Part shown: positions 23,700 to 33,086 of the stretch, piece by piece
Layout of the letters: each line of letters begins with the position of its first letter
Numbering within the stretch: position 1 is the first letter of the stretch
Assembly (NCBI GenBank): GCA_963770865.1
Contig: CAVYRD010000010.1
Span: 62,001-126,000, forward strand
Origin: Miltoncostaea sp963770865
GTDB taxonomy: Bacteria > Actinomycetota > Thermoleophilia > Miltoncostaeales > Miltoncostaeaceae
Length of the DNA stretch: 64,000 nt
Direction of reading: 5' to 3'
Position numbers and translations under genes: made by a program
The notes under the pieces: generated by a model
What the model was told of the DNA's origin: nothing
The model's input: the letters and a program-made list of their open reading frames with translations, nothing else
Database searches by the model: none

Positions 23700-25657
23700 C
23701 GACGAGCGCCCCGACCGGGCCCCCCCGCCCGGCGTCGCGCGACGTCCGGCGCCGCCTGGTGGCGGCGTTCGCGGCCCTCATCGCGCTCCTGCTGGTGATC
23801 GTGGCGGTGGCCGTTGCGGTGTCGCGCACCATCAACGACAGCGCGACCAGCAAGTACGTGGACGACGCCATCCCGCTGAAGAGCGCCGTGCAGGACCTCG
23901 TGCTGCAGATGGTGAGCCAGCAGTCGGCTGTGCGCGGCTACGTGATCACGCGCAGCCCGGTGTCCCTGCGCAACTACCGCATCGCGCGGGACGCGGCGCG
24001 GGAGGACCTCGCGTACGTGCAGGAGCACGTCGGCGACCACCCGGTCATGGCCCGCCTCATCGCGCAGGCGGCTCCGCAGATCCGCAGCCTCGAAGCGTTC
24101 TACCAGGCGGAGACGGGCGCGGACGCCGCGGCGCCGGCCGGCCTGGCCGAGGCGCGCAGGCGGGTCCTCGTCGGCACCCGCCGCTTCGTGGAGTTCCGCC
24201 GCGTGGCCGACCTGATGCTGGCCGACACGGACAAGTTCGTGGCGGACGCCAAGTCGGCCCAGGACCGGCGCACGCGCTCGCTGACGATCGCCCTGCTGCT
24301 GCTCGGGACGCTCGCGCTGGGGACGGCGGCCGTGCTCGCGGTCACCGTGCCGCGCCGGGTGTCCGTCACGATGGACGCGCTCGACGAGGAGCGGGCGGCG
24401 ACGGCCCTCGCCGCCCTGCGCGCCGGCACGCTCCAGCGGATGACGGCCGCCCTCGCCGCCGCGCTCGACGAGGACGCGGTCATCGACGTCCTGGGCAGCG
24501 AGGTCGGCGGCACCCCGGGGATCGACGAGGTCGTGATCGGCCGCCCGGAGGCCGGCGGCGAGCAGGTGGAGGTGCGCACGCTGGGCGCCACACGGGCCGA
24601 GGACACCTTCATCCGCCTCCCCGGCGACGCCGACCTGCCGGTGCCCGTCGTGGCCCGCTCGGGCGAGCCGATGTTCTTCCCCGACGCGGCGGAGGCCCTC
24701 GAGCGCTTCCCCGGCCTCGCCGCGATCCGCGGGGAGGACATGTCCGGCAGCTGGGCCGTGTTGCCGATGCGCACCACCCGCCGGCCGGCCCCGGTGCTGG
24801 CGCTGCGCTTCGACACCCCGCGCGCGTTCACCGCCCCGGAGCGGACCTTCCTGCTCACGCTCGCCGACCAGTGCTCGCAGGCGCTCGAGCGGGTGCGCCT
24901 GCACCAGGAGCAGGTCCACATCGCCCACGCCCTGCAGCAGAGCCTGCTGCCCGCCGAGCTGCCGCGCGTGCCCGGCCTGGAGATCGCGGCGCGCTACACC
25001 GCCGCCGAGACGGCCCAGGAGGTCGGCGGCGACTTCTACGACGTGTTCCAGGACGGCGACGGGCACCTCGCGGTGGTGGTGGGCGACGCCTGCGGCAAGG
25101 GCCCCGAGGCGGCCGGTCTGACGGCGCTCGCCCGCTACACCGTGCGCGCCGTCGCGACCGGCGGCGCCGGCCCGGCCGAGTCGCTCGGGCGCCTCAACGC
25201 GGCGATCCTCCAGCAGGGCCTCGGCACCCTGTTCATGACCGCCGCGCATGTCGCCCTGACCGTGGGCGACGGGCGGGTGGCGGTCGCGGCGTGCCGGGCG
25301 GGGCACCCGCACCCGCTCATCATCCGCGCCTCGGGGGAGGTGGAGGAGATCGGCGCCTCCGGCCGCCTGCTCGGCATCTTCGACGACCCGGCGCTGAGCG
25401 ACGTCCACTCCGAGATGGCGCCCGGCGACAGCCTGGCCGTGTTCACCGACGGGCTCACGGAGGCACGCCAGGGCCGGGCGATCATGGGGGAGGAGGCGCT
25501 GCGCCGCGCGGCCGCCGGCTGCGGGGGTGCGACGGCCGAGGAGAGCGCCGACCTGCTGCTGCGTGCGGCATCGGACTTCGCGGGCGGCGCCCTGCGCGAC
25601 GACGTGGCCGTGGTCGTGATCCGCGTGACCGGCGGCCCCGCCGCGGGGCCGTCATGA
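23696..25657 (+). CDS. Membrane sensor with CHASE3, GAF and SpoIIE/PP2C phosphatase domains
   Basis: 653 residues if started at CTG 23696. One span (FAALIALLLVIVAVAVAV), an extracytoplasmic four-helix CHASE3 region with QSAVRGYVITRSP, a second span near residue 205, a GAF domain (about 240-400) and a SpoIIE-type PP2C phosphatase (EVGGDFYDVF, GDACGKGPEAAGL, FTDGLTEA, RDDVAVVVIR). Such RsbU-like proteins dephosphorylate anti-sigma-factor antagonists in the general stress response. The start is not canonical: CTG has GGAG six bases upstream and overlaps the previous stop. GTG 23759 would remove 21 residues, GTG 23627 would add 23. Confidence 0.85.
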   Translation: MTTSAPTGPPRPASRDVRRRLVAAFAALIALLLVIVAVAVAVSRTINDSATSKYVDDAIPLKSAVQDLVLQMVSQQSAVRGYVITRSPVSLRNYRIARDAAREDLAYVQEHVGDHPVMARLIAQAAPQIRSLEAFYQAETGADAAAPAGLAEARRRVLVGTRRFVEFRRVADLMLADTDKFVADAKSAQDRRTRSLTIALLLLGTLALGTAAVLAVTVPRRVSVTMDALDEERAATALAALRAGTLQRMTAALAAALDEDAVIDVLGSEVGGTPGIDEVVIGRPEAGGEQVEVRTLGATRAEDTFIRLPGDADLPVPVVARSGEPMFFPDAAEALERFPGLAAIRGEDMSGSWAVLPMRTTRRPAPVLALRFDTPRAFTAPERTFLLTLADQCSQALERVRLHQEQVHIAHALQQSLLPAELPRVPGLEIAARYTAAETAQEVGGDFYDVFQDGDGHLAVVVGDACGKGPEAAGLTALARYTVRAVATGGAGPAESLGRLNAAILQQGLGTLFMTAAHVALTVGDGRVAVAACRAGHPHPLIIRASGEVEEIGASGRLLGIFDDPALSDVHSEMAPGDSLAVFTDGLTEARQGRAIMGEEALRRAAAGCGGATAEESADLLLRAASDFAGGALRDDVAVVVIRVTGGPAAGPS

Positions 25658-25688
25658 TGTCCCCCGCGACGATGTACGGACGACGGGG

Positions 25689-26849
25689 GTGAGCGTGGGC
25701 GAGCGGGTCGATGCGGTGGTGGTGGGGGCGGGTCCGGCGGGGTCGACCGCCGCCTACCGGTTGGCGAGCGCCGGCGCCACGGTGATGCTGGTGGACCGCC
25801 AGTCCTTCCCGCGCGACAAGCCCTGCGGCGGCGGCCTCACCGGGCGCGCCGTCAGCGTGCTGCCGATCGACGTCACGCCCGTGGTGGAGGACGCCACCGA
25901 CAAGCTCGACGTGCGCCTGCGCTACGGGCGGATGTCGCACAGCGAGTTCCCGGAGCCGCTCGTCCTGATGACACAGCGCCGACGGCTCGACCACTTCCTG
26001 GCCGAGCGCGCGGCCGAGGCCGGGGCGGACTTCCGCGACGACCTGCGCGTGCGCGACGTCGAGACGCCCGATGGCGCCGAGCCGGTCGTGGTGCTCGACG
26101 GCGGCGAGCGGGTGACGGCCGGCGTCGTCCTCGGAGCCGACGGGGCCAACGGCATCAGCGCCAAGGCCCTCGGCCTCGGCTCGGACCGCATGTTCGGGGT
26201 CGCCCTGGAGGGCAACGCGCCGATGACGCCGGTGCGCGAGCAGCGGCACCGCTCGAAGGTGACCCTGGAGCTCGACGTGGTGCCGGGCGGCTACGGCTGG
26301 ATCTTCCCGAAGGGCGACCACATCAACCTGGGCGTGGGCGGCTGGGCCAGCGAGGGCCCGCGCCTTCGCGACCACCTCGCCCGGCTCGCCGAGGTCCACG
26401 GCGTGCGGCCGGATGAGCTCACGGACATCCGCGGGCACCGGATGCCGCTGCGCCGCGCCTGGGGCGGGGTGGCGCGGGGCCGCACGGCCGTGGTGGGCGA
26501 TGCGGCCGGCCTGATCGACCCGCTCTCGGGCGACGGCATGTTCGAGGCCTTCCTGAGCTCCGAGCTCGCCACGGCCGCCGCCCTCGACGTGCTCGCCGGC
26601 CGCGAGGCGTCGATGGAGCCCTACACCCCGCGCCTGCGCCGCGCGCTCGCCGGGCACGCCGCGTCGGCCTGGGCCGCGCGCGCGGCCATCGAGCGCATGC
26701 CGACCCTCACGTGGAAGATCCTGCGCACCGGGCCGGCCAGCCGCTTCCTGGCCCACCGACTGGGCACGCGCCCGCCGGACGTGGAGCCGCCGTTGATCGG
26801 CGGGGTCGAGCGCCTCGCCCGCCGCGCCCTGAGGCCCCACACGCTCTGA
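25689..26849 (+). CDS. Geranylgeranyl-reductase-family flavoprotein
   Basis: 386 residues. The FAD site is VVVGAGPAGSTAAYRLA (from residue 10), with DKPCGGGLTGRA, LGADGANGISAKALG and the second FAD motif VVGDAAGLIDPLSGDGM. It belongs to the GGR/ChlP family, which reduces isoprenoid double bonds in menaquinone, lipid or chlorophyll side chains. In actinobacteria without chlorophyll, a quinone or polyprenyl substrate is more likely. The GTG start is 31 bases after the phosphatase gene. No membrane span is present. Confidence 0.85.
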   Translation: MSVGERVDAVVVGAGPAGSTAAYRLASAGATVMLVDRQSFPRDKPCGGGLTGRAVSVLPIDVTPVVEDATDKLDVRLRYGRMSHSEFPEPLVLMTQRRRLDHFLAERAAEAGADFRDDLRVRDVETPDGAEPVVVLDGGERVTAGVVLGADGANGISAKALGLGSDRMFGVALEGNAPMTPVREQRHRSKVTLELDVVPGGYGWIFPKGDHINLGVGGWASEGPRLRDHLARLAEVHGVRPDELTDIRGHRMPLRRAWGGVARGRTAVVGDAAGLIDPLSGDGMFEAFLSSELATAAALDVLAGREASMEPYTPRLRRALAGHAASAWAARAAIERMPTLTWKILRTGPASRFLAHRLGTRPPDVEPPLIGGVERLARRALRPHTL

Positions 26850-26917
26850 GGAGCGGAAATGCGCTGAGGACCTTCAGCACCCTGCGTCTCCGCCCAGCGG
26901 GGACGTAGAGTCCGCTG

Positions 26918-28834
26918 GTGCCCGGCCGCCGACGACGTCGCCAGCAGGAGGGCCTCGAGCGCGTCCTCGGCGCGCCCGCGCTGTTCGCGACCGCCTACGG
27001 CAACGTCGGCTCGTCGATCTACTACGCCCTCGGCGTCACGGCCGCGCTGGCCCTCGGGCTCACGCCCGTCGTCTTCCTCATCGCCGGGCTCATCTTCGCG
27101 GTCACGGCCGCGAGCTATGCCGAGGGGACGGTCCGCTTCCCGGAGGCCGGGGGCTCGTCCAGCTTCGCGCGGCACGCCTTCAACGAGGTCGTGAGCTTCG
27201 GGGCGGCCTGGGCCCAGATGCTCAACTACATCATCACGATCGCCATCTCGGCGTTCTTCGTGCCGCACTACCTGTCGATCTTCTACACGCCCCTCAAGCA
27301 GAACCCGTGGGACGTGATCGTCGGCATCGTCGTGATCCTCCTCCTGGTGGCCGTGAACATCGTCGGCGTCAAGGAAGCGGCCAAGCTCAACATCTTCCTG
27401 GCCGTCGTCGACTTCGCCACGCAGGCGCTCCTGGTGCTGCTCGGCTTCTTCCTGATCTTCTCGCCGAGCATCCTCACGGCGAACGTCACCTTCGGCGTGG
27501 CGCCGACCTGGCCGAGCTTCTTCCTGGCGATCCCGGTCGCGATGATCGCCTACACCGGCATCGAGACGATCTCGAACCTCGCCGAGGAGACGCGCGACCC
27601 CTCGCGCGACGTGCCGCGCTCCATCCGCCTGGTGGCGATCGCGGTCTACGCGATCTACTTCACGCTGCCGGCGATCGCCCTCTCGGCGCTCCCGGTCACG
27701 CTCGGCGCCGACGGCTACACGACGCCGCTCGGCCTGGCCCCGGAGCAGGGCGGCTTCGCCAACGACCCCGTGCTCGGGATCATCGAGAACCTGGGCCTCG
27801 AGGGCCTCGCGCTCGACACGCTCAAGATCTACGTCGGCGTCCTGGCCGCGACCATCCTCTTCATCGCGGCCAACGCGGGCGTCATCGGCGCGTCGCGCAT
27901 CACCTACGCGATGGCCACCTACCGCCAGCTGCCCGAGCCGTTCCGGCGCCTGCACCCGCGCTTCAAGACCCCCTGGCTCGCGCTGGTGCTGTTCGCCGGC
28001 GTCTTCGCGATCATCGCCATCCTCCCGGGCCAGACCGACTTCCTCGGCACGATGTACTCGTTCGGCGCGATGCTCTCGTTCACCGTCGCGCACGCCTCGA
28101 TCGTCGCGCTGCGGGTGAAGCACCGCGACGAGGAGCTCGTCTACCGCGCGCGGCCCAACCTGCGCTTCCGAGGCATCGACTGGCCCGTGTTCGCCGTCGT
28201 CGGCGGCCTCGGCACCGGCATCGCATGGACGGTGGTCGTGGCGCAGGAGCCGGCCACCCGCTACGCCGGGCTCGGCTGGCTGGTGCTCGGCTTCATCGTC
28301 TACCTCGTGTACCGCCGCCAGGTCATCAAGGTGCCGCTCGCCGAGACCGTGCGCGCGCCGGCGCTCGTGCTCGGGCCCTCGCTGCAGATCGAGTACCGCA
28401 CGATCGTGGTGCCGGTGGTCCGCTCGGCGGAGTCGGAGGAGGCCCTCGTGGCCGCGGCGCGCCTGGCGGCCGACCGGCGCTCGCGCGTGGCCATCGTCCA
28501 CGTGCTCGAGATCCCGATGGACCTGCCGCTCACGGCCAGCATGCCGATGGCCGAGCGGGAGGCCAACGAGCTGCTCGACGACGCGCGGGCCTTGGTGGAG
28601 AGCTACGGCGTCCGCGCCACGACCCGCCTGGCGCGCGCGCGCAGCGCGGGCGAGGCGATCGTCCGCTCGGCCGTCACGCGCAACGCCGAGCTGATCGTGG
28701 TCGGCGCCGCGCGCCGGGGCATCGGCCGGCGGGCGCCGGTCTTCGGCCGCACGGTCCGCCACATCCTCAAGCACAGCCCGTGCCGCGTGATGGTGGCGGC
28801 CGCCAAGGTCACCGACGTCCGGGTGGCGGTGTGA
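26918..28834 (+). CDS. APC-family permease fused to a universal-stress-protein domain (first copy)
   Basis: 638 residues. About 12 membrane spans of the amino acid-polyamine-organocation superfamily (GNVGSSIYYALGVTAALALG; PEAGGSSSFARHAF; AYTGIETISNLAEE) are followed by a cytoplasmic USP domain from residue 490 (YRTIVVPVVRSAESEEALV, then ELIVVGAARRG). APC proteins with such tails include the KimA-type potassium importers. The TrkA proteins two and three genes downstream support a role in potassium or related ion transport, which is an inference. Its stop overlaps the next start by four bases. Confidence 0.85.
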   Translation: MPGRRRRRQQEGLERVLGAPALFATAYGNVGSSIYYALGVTAALALGLTPVVFLIAGLIFAVTAASYAEGTVRFPEAGGSSSFARHAFNEVVSFGAAWAQMLNYIITIAISAFFVPHYLSIFYTPLKQNPWDVIVGIVVILLLVAVNIVGVKEAAKLNIFLAVVDFATQALLVLLGFFLIFSPSILTANVTFGVAPTWPSFFLAIPVAMIAYTGIETISNLAEETRDPSRDVPRSIRLVAIAVYAIYFTLPAIALSALPVTLGADGYTTPLGLAPEQGGFANDPVLGIIENLGLEGLALDTLKIYVGVLAATILFIAANAGVIGASRITYAMATYRQLPEPFRRLHPRFKTPWLALVLFAGVFAIIAILPGQTDFLGTMYSFGAMLSFTVAHASIVALRVKHRDEELVYRARPNLRFRGIDWPVFAVVGGLGTGIAWTVVVAQEPATRYAGLGWLVLGFIVYLVYRRQVIKVPLAETVRAPALVLGPSLQIEYRTIVVPVVRSAESEEALVAAARLAADRRSRVAIVHVLEIPMDLPLTASMPMAEREANELLDDARALVESYGVRATTRLARARSAGEAIVRSAVTRNAELIVVGAARRGIGRRAPVFGRTVRHILKHSPCRVMVAAAKVTDVRVAV

Positions 28835-29010
28835 TCGGGCGCTGGGGCGGGCGGGGCCCCGCGCTGCTGTCCTGCCTGCTCGTGCTGCTCGGCGTGGCGA
28901 TCGTGATCCGCACGATCTCCCTCGGCGTCGGCGGCGGCCTCGGCCTGCTGATCGGCGGGCTGCTGATCGTGGGCGGCGTCCTGCGTCTCTGGCTCGTGAC
29001 GCGCTCGTGA
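28831..29010 (+). CDS. Tiny two-span membrane protein between two permease genes
   Basis: 59 residues: ALLSCLLVLLGVAIVIRTIS and GLGLLIGGLLIVGGVLRL are two membrane helices joined by a short Gly-rich turn. Both ends overlap neighbours by four bases (GTGA), so it is translated as part of the permease operon. A small subunit or regulator of the permeases is a reasonable guess; I recognise no family. Confidence 0.7.
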   Translation: MIGRWGGRGPALLSCLLVLLGVAIVIRTISLGVGGGLGLLIGGLLIVGGVLRLWLVTRS

Positions 29011-30926
29011 GCCCGCGCTTCACCGAGCCGGTGCGCGTGCTGCGCGCGCGGTCGCTCGCCCTGGTGGCCTTCGGTGAGATCGGCTCGTCGCTGATCTTCG
29101 CCCTCGGCATCGTCGCGATCTACGCGGTGGGCGTGACGCCGTGGATCCTCCTCGCCGTCGGGCTCCTGGTGCTGATGGTGACCCTGGCCTACGCCGAGGG
29201 CGCGGCGTCGCTGCCCGAGGCCGGCGGCGCGTCCGCGTTCGTGCGGCGCGCCTTCAGCGACATCCTCGGCTTCGTGACCGGCTGGGTGCTGTTCCTCGAC
29301 TACCTGGTCGTCATCGCCCTCGCGGCGCTCTTCGTGCCCACCTACCTGGGCACGGCGCTCGGCAACGACCGGCTGGCCGACCACCCATGGGACGTGCTGG
29401 TCGGGATCGGGGTGATCCTGCTCCTGGCCGCGGTGCGGCGCGCCCGGCGCGTGCGCCTCTACTACGTCGCCGTGGTGATGGCCGGCGTCGCCCTGGTGAC
29501 CCAGCTCGCGCTGGCCGTCCTGGGCTTCGTGCTCGTCTACTCCTCCGACGCCCTCACCCTCAACATCGACGTCGGGACGACCCCGTCGTGGAGCTCGATC
29601 GCATTGGCCCTGTCGCTGGCGACGCTCGCCTACACCGGGCTCGAGACGGTCACCAACTTCGCCGCCGAGGTGCGCGAGCCGGGGCGCACCATGCCGCGCA
29701 GCCTCTTCCTCGGGCTCGGGGCCGTGGTGCTGGTCAACGTCGCGGTCTCGATGGTCGGCGTCTCCGCCTACCCGACGACCCCCGACCCGAGCGCGCCGGA
29801 CGGGGTCTCCAGCGCCCTCGGCACCGAGTGGCTGCACGCCCCGCTGGTGGGCGTGGCGCGGGCGATCGGCGACGAGCTGCCGGGCGGGGCCGACGCCTTC
29901 GTCGGGTTCGTGGGCGTCGCCAACGCGCTGGTGCTGATCACGATCATCGCGACCGCCATGGCCGGCGCCGAGCGGCTCGCCTACTCGATGGCCCGCTACG
30001 ACATGCTGCCGCACGTCTTCGCGCGGCCCGAGCGCGGGTCCTCGCCGACGCCGGCCGCGACGCTGGCGGCGGCGATCATCGCGCCGACGCTGATCGTGCT
30101 GGCCGTGATCATCGGCGACGGGGCCCGCTTCCTGGCCGGGCTCTACTCGTTCGGCGTGCTGATCGCGATGACCGCCGCCCAGGTGGCCGTCATCCGCCTG
30201 CGGATCCGCGAGCCCGAGCTGGAGCGCCCCTTCGTGGTGCCGCTCAACATCCCGTGGCGGGGTGCCCGCATCCCGCTGCCGTGCGTGGTCGGCGCGGTGC
30301 TCACGTTCGCCCTGTGGGTGGCGTCGCTGTTCACCCACACCGGCGCCCGGGTGGCCGGCCCGCTGTGGCTCGTGATCGGCGCCGGCGTGTACCTCTACTC
30401 GCGCCGCGCGGGAGGGGAGACCCTGCTCGGGCGGGCCACCCCCGCCGTGCCCGACCTCGTCGAGAGCGAGGAGGAGGGCGACGCCCAGCGCATCCTGGTG
30501 CCGCTCAAGCTCGGCGCCATCGGCGAGGAGATGCTCGCCACCGCCATCAAGCTGGCGGAGGAGCGCGGGGCCGAGGTGCGCGTCGTCCACGTGCTGCGGG
30601 TGCCGCTCTCCAAGCCCCTGGAGTGCTCGATGGACGCCGAGGAGGCCGAGGCGCTGGAGTCGATCATCGACGCGCGCGAGATCGCCGAGGAGCACGGCGT
30701 CGAGGTGGAGGCGCGGGTGGTGCGCGCCCGCTCGCTCAGCGAGGCGATCGTCGAGGAGGCCGACGCGGTGGGCGCCGACCTCATCCTGATGGGGTCGGCC
30801 GCCCGCTGGCGCACCCAGTCGCGCCTGTTCAGCCCGACCGTGGACGAGGTGCTGCGCCGCGCACCCTGCGAAGTGATGGTCGTCACCTATCCCGAGGGCG
30901 TCATCGCCGACGAGGAAGAGGCATGA
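29007..30926 (+). CDS. APC-family permease fused to a universal-stress-protein domain (second copy)
   Basis: 639 residues with the same plan as the first copy: APC spans (GEIGSSLIFALGIVAIYAVG; PEAGGASAFVRRAF; AYTGLETVTNFAAE) and a C-terminal USP domain from about residue 492 (QRILVPLKLGAIGEEML, then ADLILMGSAARW). The two permeases are homologous but clearly diverged, so they are old duplicates, perhaps subunits or carriers with different affinity. The GTG start overlaps the small membrane protein gene. It is followed seven bases later by the first TrkA gene. Confidence 0.85.
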   Translation: MSPRFTEPVRVLRARSLALVAFGEIGSSLIFALGIVAIYAVGVTPWILLAVGLLVLMVTLAYAEGAASLPEAGGASAFVRRAFSDILGFVTGWVLFLDYLVVIALAALFVPTYLGTALGNDRLADHPWDVLVGIGVILLLAAVRRARRVRLYYVAVVMAGVALVTQLALAVLGFVLVYSSDALTLNIDVGTTPSWSSIALALSLATLAYTGLETVTNFAAEVREPGRTMPRSLFLGLGAVVLVNVAVSMVGVSAYPTTPDPSAPDGVSSALGTEWLHAPLVGVARAIGDELPGGADAFVGFVGVANALVLITIIATAMAGAERLAYSMARYDMLPHVFARPERGSSPTPAATLAAAIIAPTLIVLAVIIGDGARFLAGLYSFGVLIAMTAAQVAVIRLRIREPELERPFVVPLNIPWRGARIPLPCVVGAVLTFALWVASLFTHTGARVAGPLWLVIGAGVYLYSRRAGGETLLGRATPAVPDLVESEEEGDAQRILVPLKLGAIGEEMLATAIKLAEERGAEVRVVHVLRVPLSKPLECSMDAEEAEALESIIDAREIAEEHGVEVEARVVRARSLSEAIVEEADAVGADLILMGSAARWRTQSRLFSPTVDEVLRRAPCEVMVVTYPEGVIADEEEA

Positions 30927-30933
30927 TCCCCGT

Positions 30934-31350
30934 ATGAAGTGCATCATGATCGGCTGCGGCCGGGTGGGCGCGGCCCTCGCCCTCACCCTCTCCGACGACG
31001 GCTGGGACGTGGTCGTGGTCGAGCTCAAGGAGGAGAACCTCGGCCGTCTCGGCCCGGACTGGCGGCACCCGCTGGTGCTCGGCCACGGGATGGACGTCAA
31101 GGTGCTCGAGAAGGCCGGGGTCAAGGACACCGACGTCCTGATCGCCGCCACCGACGGGGACAACACCAACCTGGTCGTGGCGCAGGTCGCCGTCGAGCGC
31201 TACCACGTACCCCATGTGGCGGCGCGCATCCAGGACCCGGCGCGCGCCGACGCCTTCGCGGACCGGGGCTTCGAGGTGATCTCCCCGGTCAAGATGGCGA
31301 TCGACGGGCTGGCGAGCTTCGCCAGGGGCGCGATGAAGGACGGCGGATGA
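30934..31350 (+). CDS. trkA: TrkA/RCK-N domain protein, N domain only
   Basis: 138 residues holding just one RCK-N (Rossmann) domain: IMIGCGRVGAALALTL binds nucleotide, GHGMDVKVLEKAGV and LIAATDGDNTNLVVAQVA are the typical following segments. The RCK-C domain is missing. Paired TrkA proteins next to an APC-USP permease are also found in mycobacteria (ceoB, ceoC beside Rv2690c). It probably gates ion transport in response to NAD(H) or ATP/ADP. The stop overlaps the next start. Confidence 0.85.
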   Translation: MKCIMIGCGRVGAALALTLSDDGWDVVVVELKEENLGRLGPDWRHPLVLGHGMDVKVLEKAGVKDTDVLIAATDGDNTNLVVAQVAVERYHVPHVAARIQDPARADAFADRGFEVISPVKMAIDGLASFARGAMKDGG

Positions 31351-32012
31351 TGTTCGCGATCGTTGTGGGCGGCGGGAAGGTGGGCGCCAACGTGACGCGC
31401 TCGCTGATCGAGCGCGGCCAGGAGGTCGTCCTGGTCGAGATGAAGTCGCAGCGCTCCGACGCCCTCGAGCCCGAGTTCGGGCACCGGATCATCCACGGGG
31501 ACGGCACCGAGCTCTACGTGCTCGAGCAGGCCGGCATCACCCGCCCGCCCGACATCGTGGTGGCCGTGACCGGCGACGACGAGGACAACCTGGTCATCTC
31601 CCAGCTCGCGCGCGAGCGCTACGGGGTGGAGAAGGTCATCGCCCGCGTCAACGACCCGCGCAACCAGAGCCACTTCGACCTGCTCGGCGTGACGCCGACG
31701 GTCTGCCCGACGGCGCGGATCATGGCCCTGATCGAGCACGAGGTGCCCGAGCACGCGCTCGTCCACCTGCTGGAGCTGCGCACGGAGAACCTGGAGATCA
31801 TCGAGATGGAGATCGACCCCAAGTGTCCGTGCGTGGGCAAGGCGGTCAACAAGATCGGCCTGCCGCGCGGGTCGAAGCTGATCTCCGTCCTGCGCGGCGG
31901 GGTGGCCGAGATCGCCATGGCCAGCACGGTCCTGGAGGTCGGCGACCAGGTGCTCGCCATCCTCGAGCCCGAGCGCGAGGACGAGGTCCGCAAGCTCCTG
32001 CTCGGACACTAG
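31347..32012 (+). CDS. trkA: TrkA protein with RCK-N and RCK-C domains
   Basis: 221 residues. RCK-N has IVVGGGKVGANVTRSL, HGDGTELYVLEQAG and VAVTGDDEDNLVISQLA; RCK-C begins near residue 138 (LVHLLELRTENLEIIEMEI) and ends EVGDQVLAILEPE. It partners the preceding N-only protein, giving a pair that could form the RCK ring of a potassium-transport regulator. ATG ATG at 31347 and 31350 are both possible starts. It is the last gene of the permease operon; the biotin operon starts 64 bases later. Confidence 0.87.
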   Translation: MMFAIVVGGGKVGANVTRSLIERGQEVVLVEMKSQRSDALEPEFGHRIIHGDGTELYVLEQAGITRPPDIVVAVTGDDEDNLVISQLARERYGVEKVIARVNDPRNQSHFDLLGVTPTVCPTARIMALIEHEVPEHALVHLLELRTENLEIIEMEIDPKCPCVGKAVNKIGLPRGSKLISVLRGGVAEIAMASTVLEVGDQVLAILEPEREDEVRKLLLGH

Positions 32013-32075
32013 CCTCCGGGCTCGTCACGCCTGATAGCGTCGCGCCGTGACGACGGCCGACGCGAAGGAGACGGC

Positions 32076-33086
32076 GTGAGCATCCTCGAGTCGCTCGAGC
32101 GCACCCTGCTCGACGAGAAGCGCTCGATCGATATGGACGAGGCGCGGCAGCTGGTGGAGCTGCCGGAGGTGGAGCTGCCCCGCCTTCTCTCGCTCGCCCA
32201 CGAGGTGCGCCGCCGCTGGTGGGGCGAGGGCGTGGAGCTGGAGTCGCTGATCAGCGCCCAGACCGGCGGCTGCCAGGAGGACTGCTCCTTCTGCTCGCAG
32301 TCGTCGTTCTACGACACGCCCGCCCAGCGCCACGCCTTCCTGCCGCTCGACCAGGTGATGGCCGCCGCGCGCGCCACCGAGGCGTCGGGCGCGAGCGCGT
32401 TCTGCATCGTGGTCGCGGTGCGCGGGCCGGACACGCGCCTGATGAACCAGGTGCTGAAGGCGATCGAGTCGATCCACGCCGAGACCAGCCTCGACGTCGA
32501 CTGCTCGCTGGGTCTGTTGACCCGTTCGCAGGCCGAGGCCCTGCGCGACGCCGGGGTGCACCACTACAACCACAACCTCGAGGCGAGCCGCAGCTTCTTC
32601 CCGACGATCGTCACCACGCACACCTGGGAGGAGCGGGTCGAGACCTGCATGCTGGTCAAGGAGCTCGGCATGGAGCTGTGCAGCGGCGGCATCCTCGGGA
32701 TGGGGGAGACCTGGGAGCAGCGCCTCGAGCTGGCCTACGAGCTGCGTGAGCTCGACCCCGACGAGATCCCGCTCAACTTCCTCAACCCGCGCCCGGGCAC
32801 GCCGCTCGCCGGCCGCCGGCCGATCGAGGCCAAGGAGGCCCTGCGGGCGATCGCGATCTTCCGGCTCGTCTTCCCGGACAAGATCATCCGCTACGCGGGC
32901 GGCCGCGAGCTGGTGCTGCGCGACGCGCAGGCCCTCGGCCTGGTGGGCGGCGTCAACGGGATGATCGTCGGCAACTACCTCACCACCGCGGGCCGCCCGG
33001 CGGCCGAGGACGTGAAGCTCGCCGGCGACCTCGGGCTGCCGATCGTGCCCTCCACGCGGACCGCCGCCGAGACCGAAGCCCGGTGA
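32076..33086 (+). CDS. bioB: Biotin synthase
   Basis: 336 residues, a radical-SAM enzyme that inserts sulfur into dethiobiotin as the last step of biotin synthesis. The 4Fe-4S cluster ligands are Cys66, Cys70 and Cys73 in GGCQEDCSFCSQS. Other conserved parts are HHYNHNLEAS, CSGGILGMGET and PLNFLNPRPGTPL. GAAGGAGA is seven bases before the GTG start. The stop overlaps the bioA start by four bases. It heads the biotin operon. Confidence 0.95.
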   Translation: MSILESLERTLLDEKRSIDMDEARQLVELPEVELPRLLSLAHEVRRRWWGEGVELESLISAQTGGCQEDCSFCSQSSFYDTPAQRHAFLPLDQVMAAARATEASGASAFCIVVAVRGPDTRLMNQVLKAIESIHAETSLDVDCSLGLLTRSQAEALRDAGVHHYNHNLEASRSFFPTIVTTHTWEERVETCMLVKELGMELCSGGILGMGETWEQRLELAYELRELDPDEIPLNFLNPRPGTPLAGRRPIEAKEALRAIAIFRLVFPDKIIRYAGGRELVLRDAQALGLVGGVNGMIVGNYLTTAGRPAAEDVKLAGDLGLPIVPSTRTAAETEAR

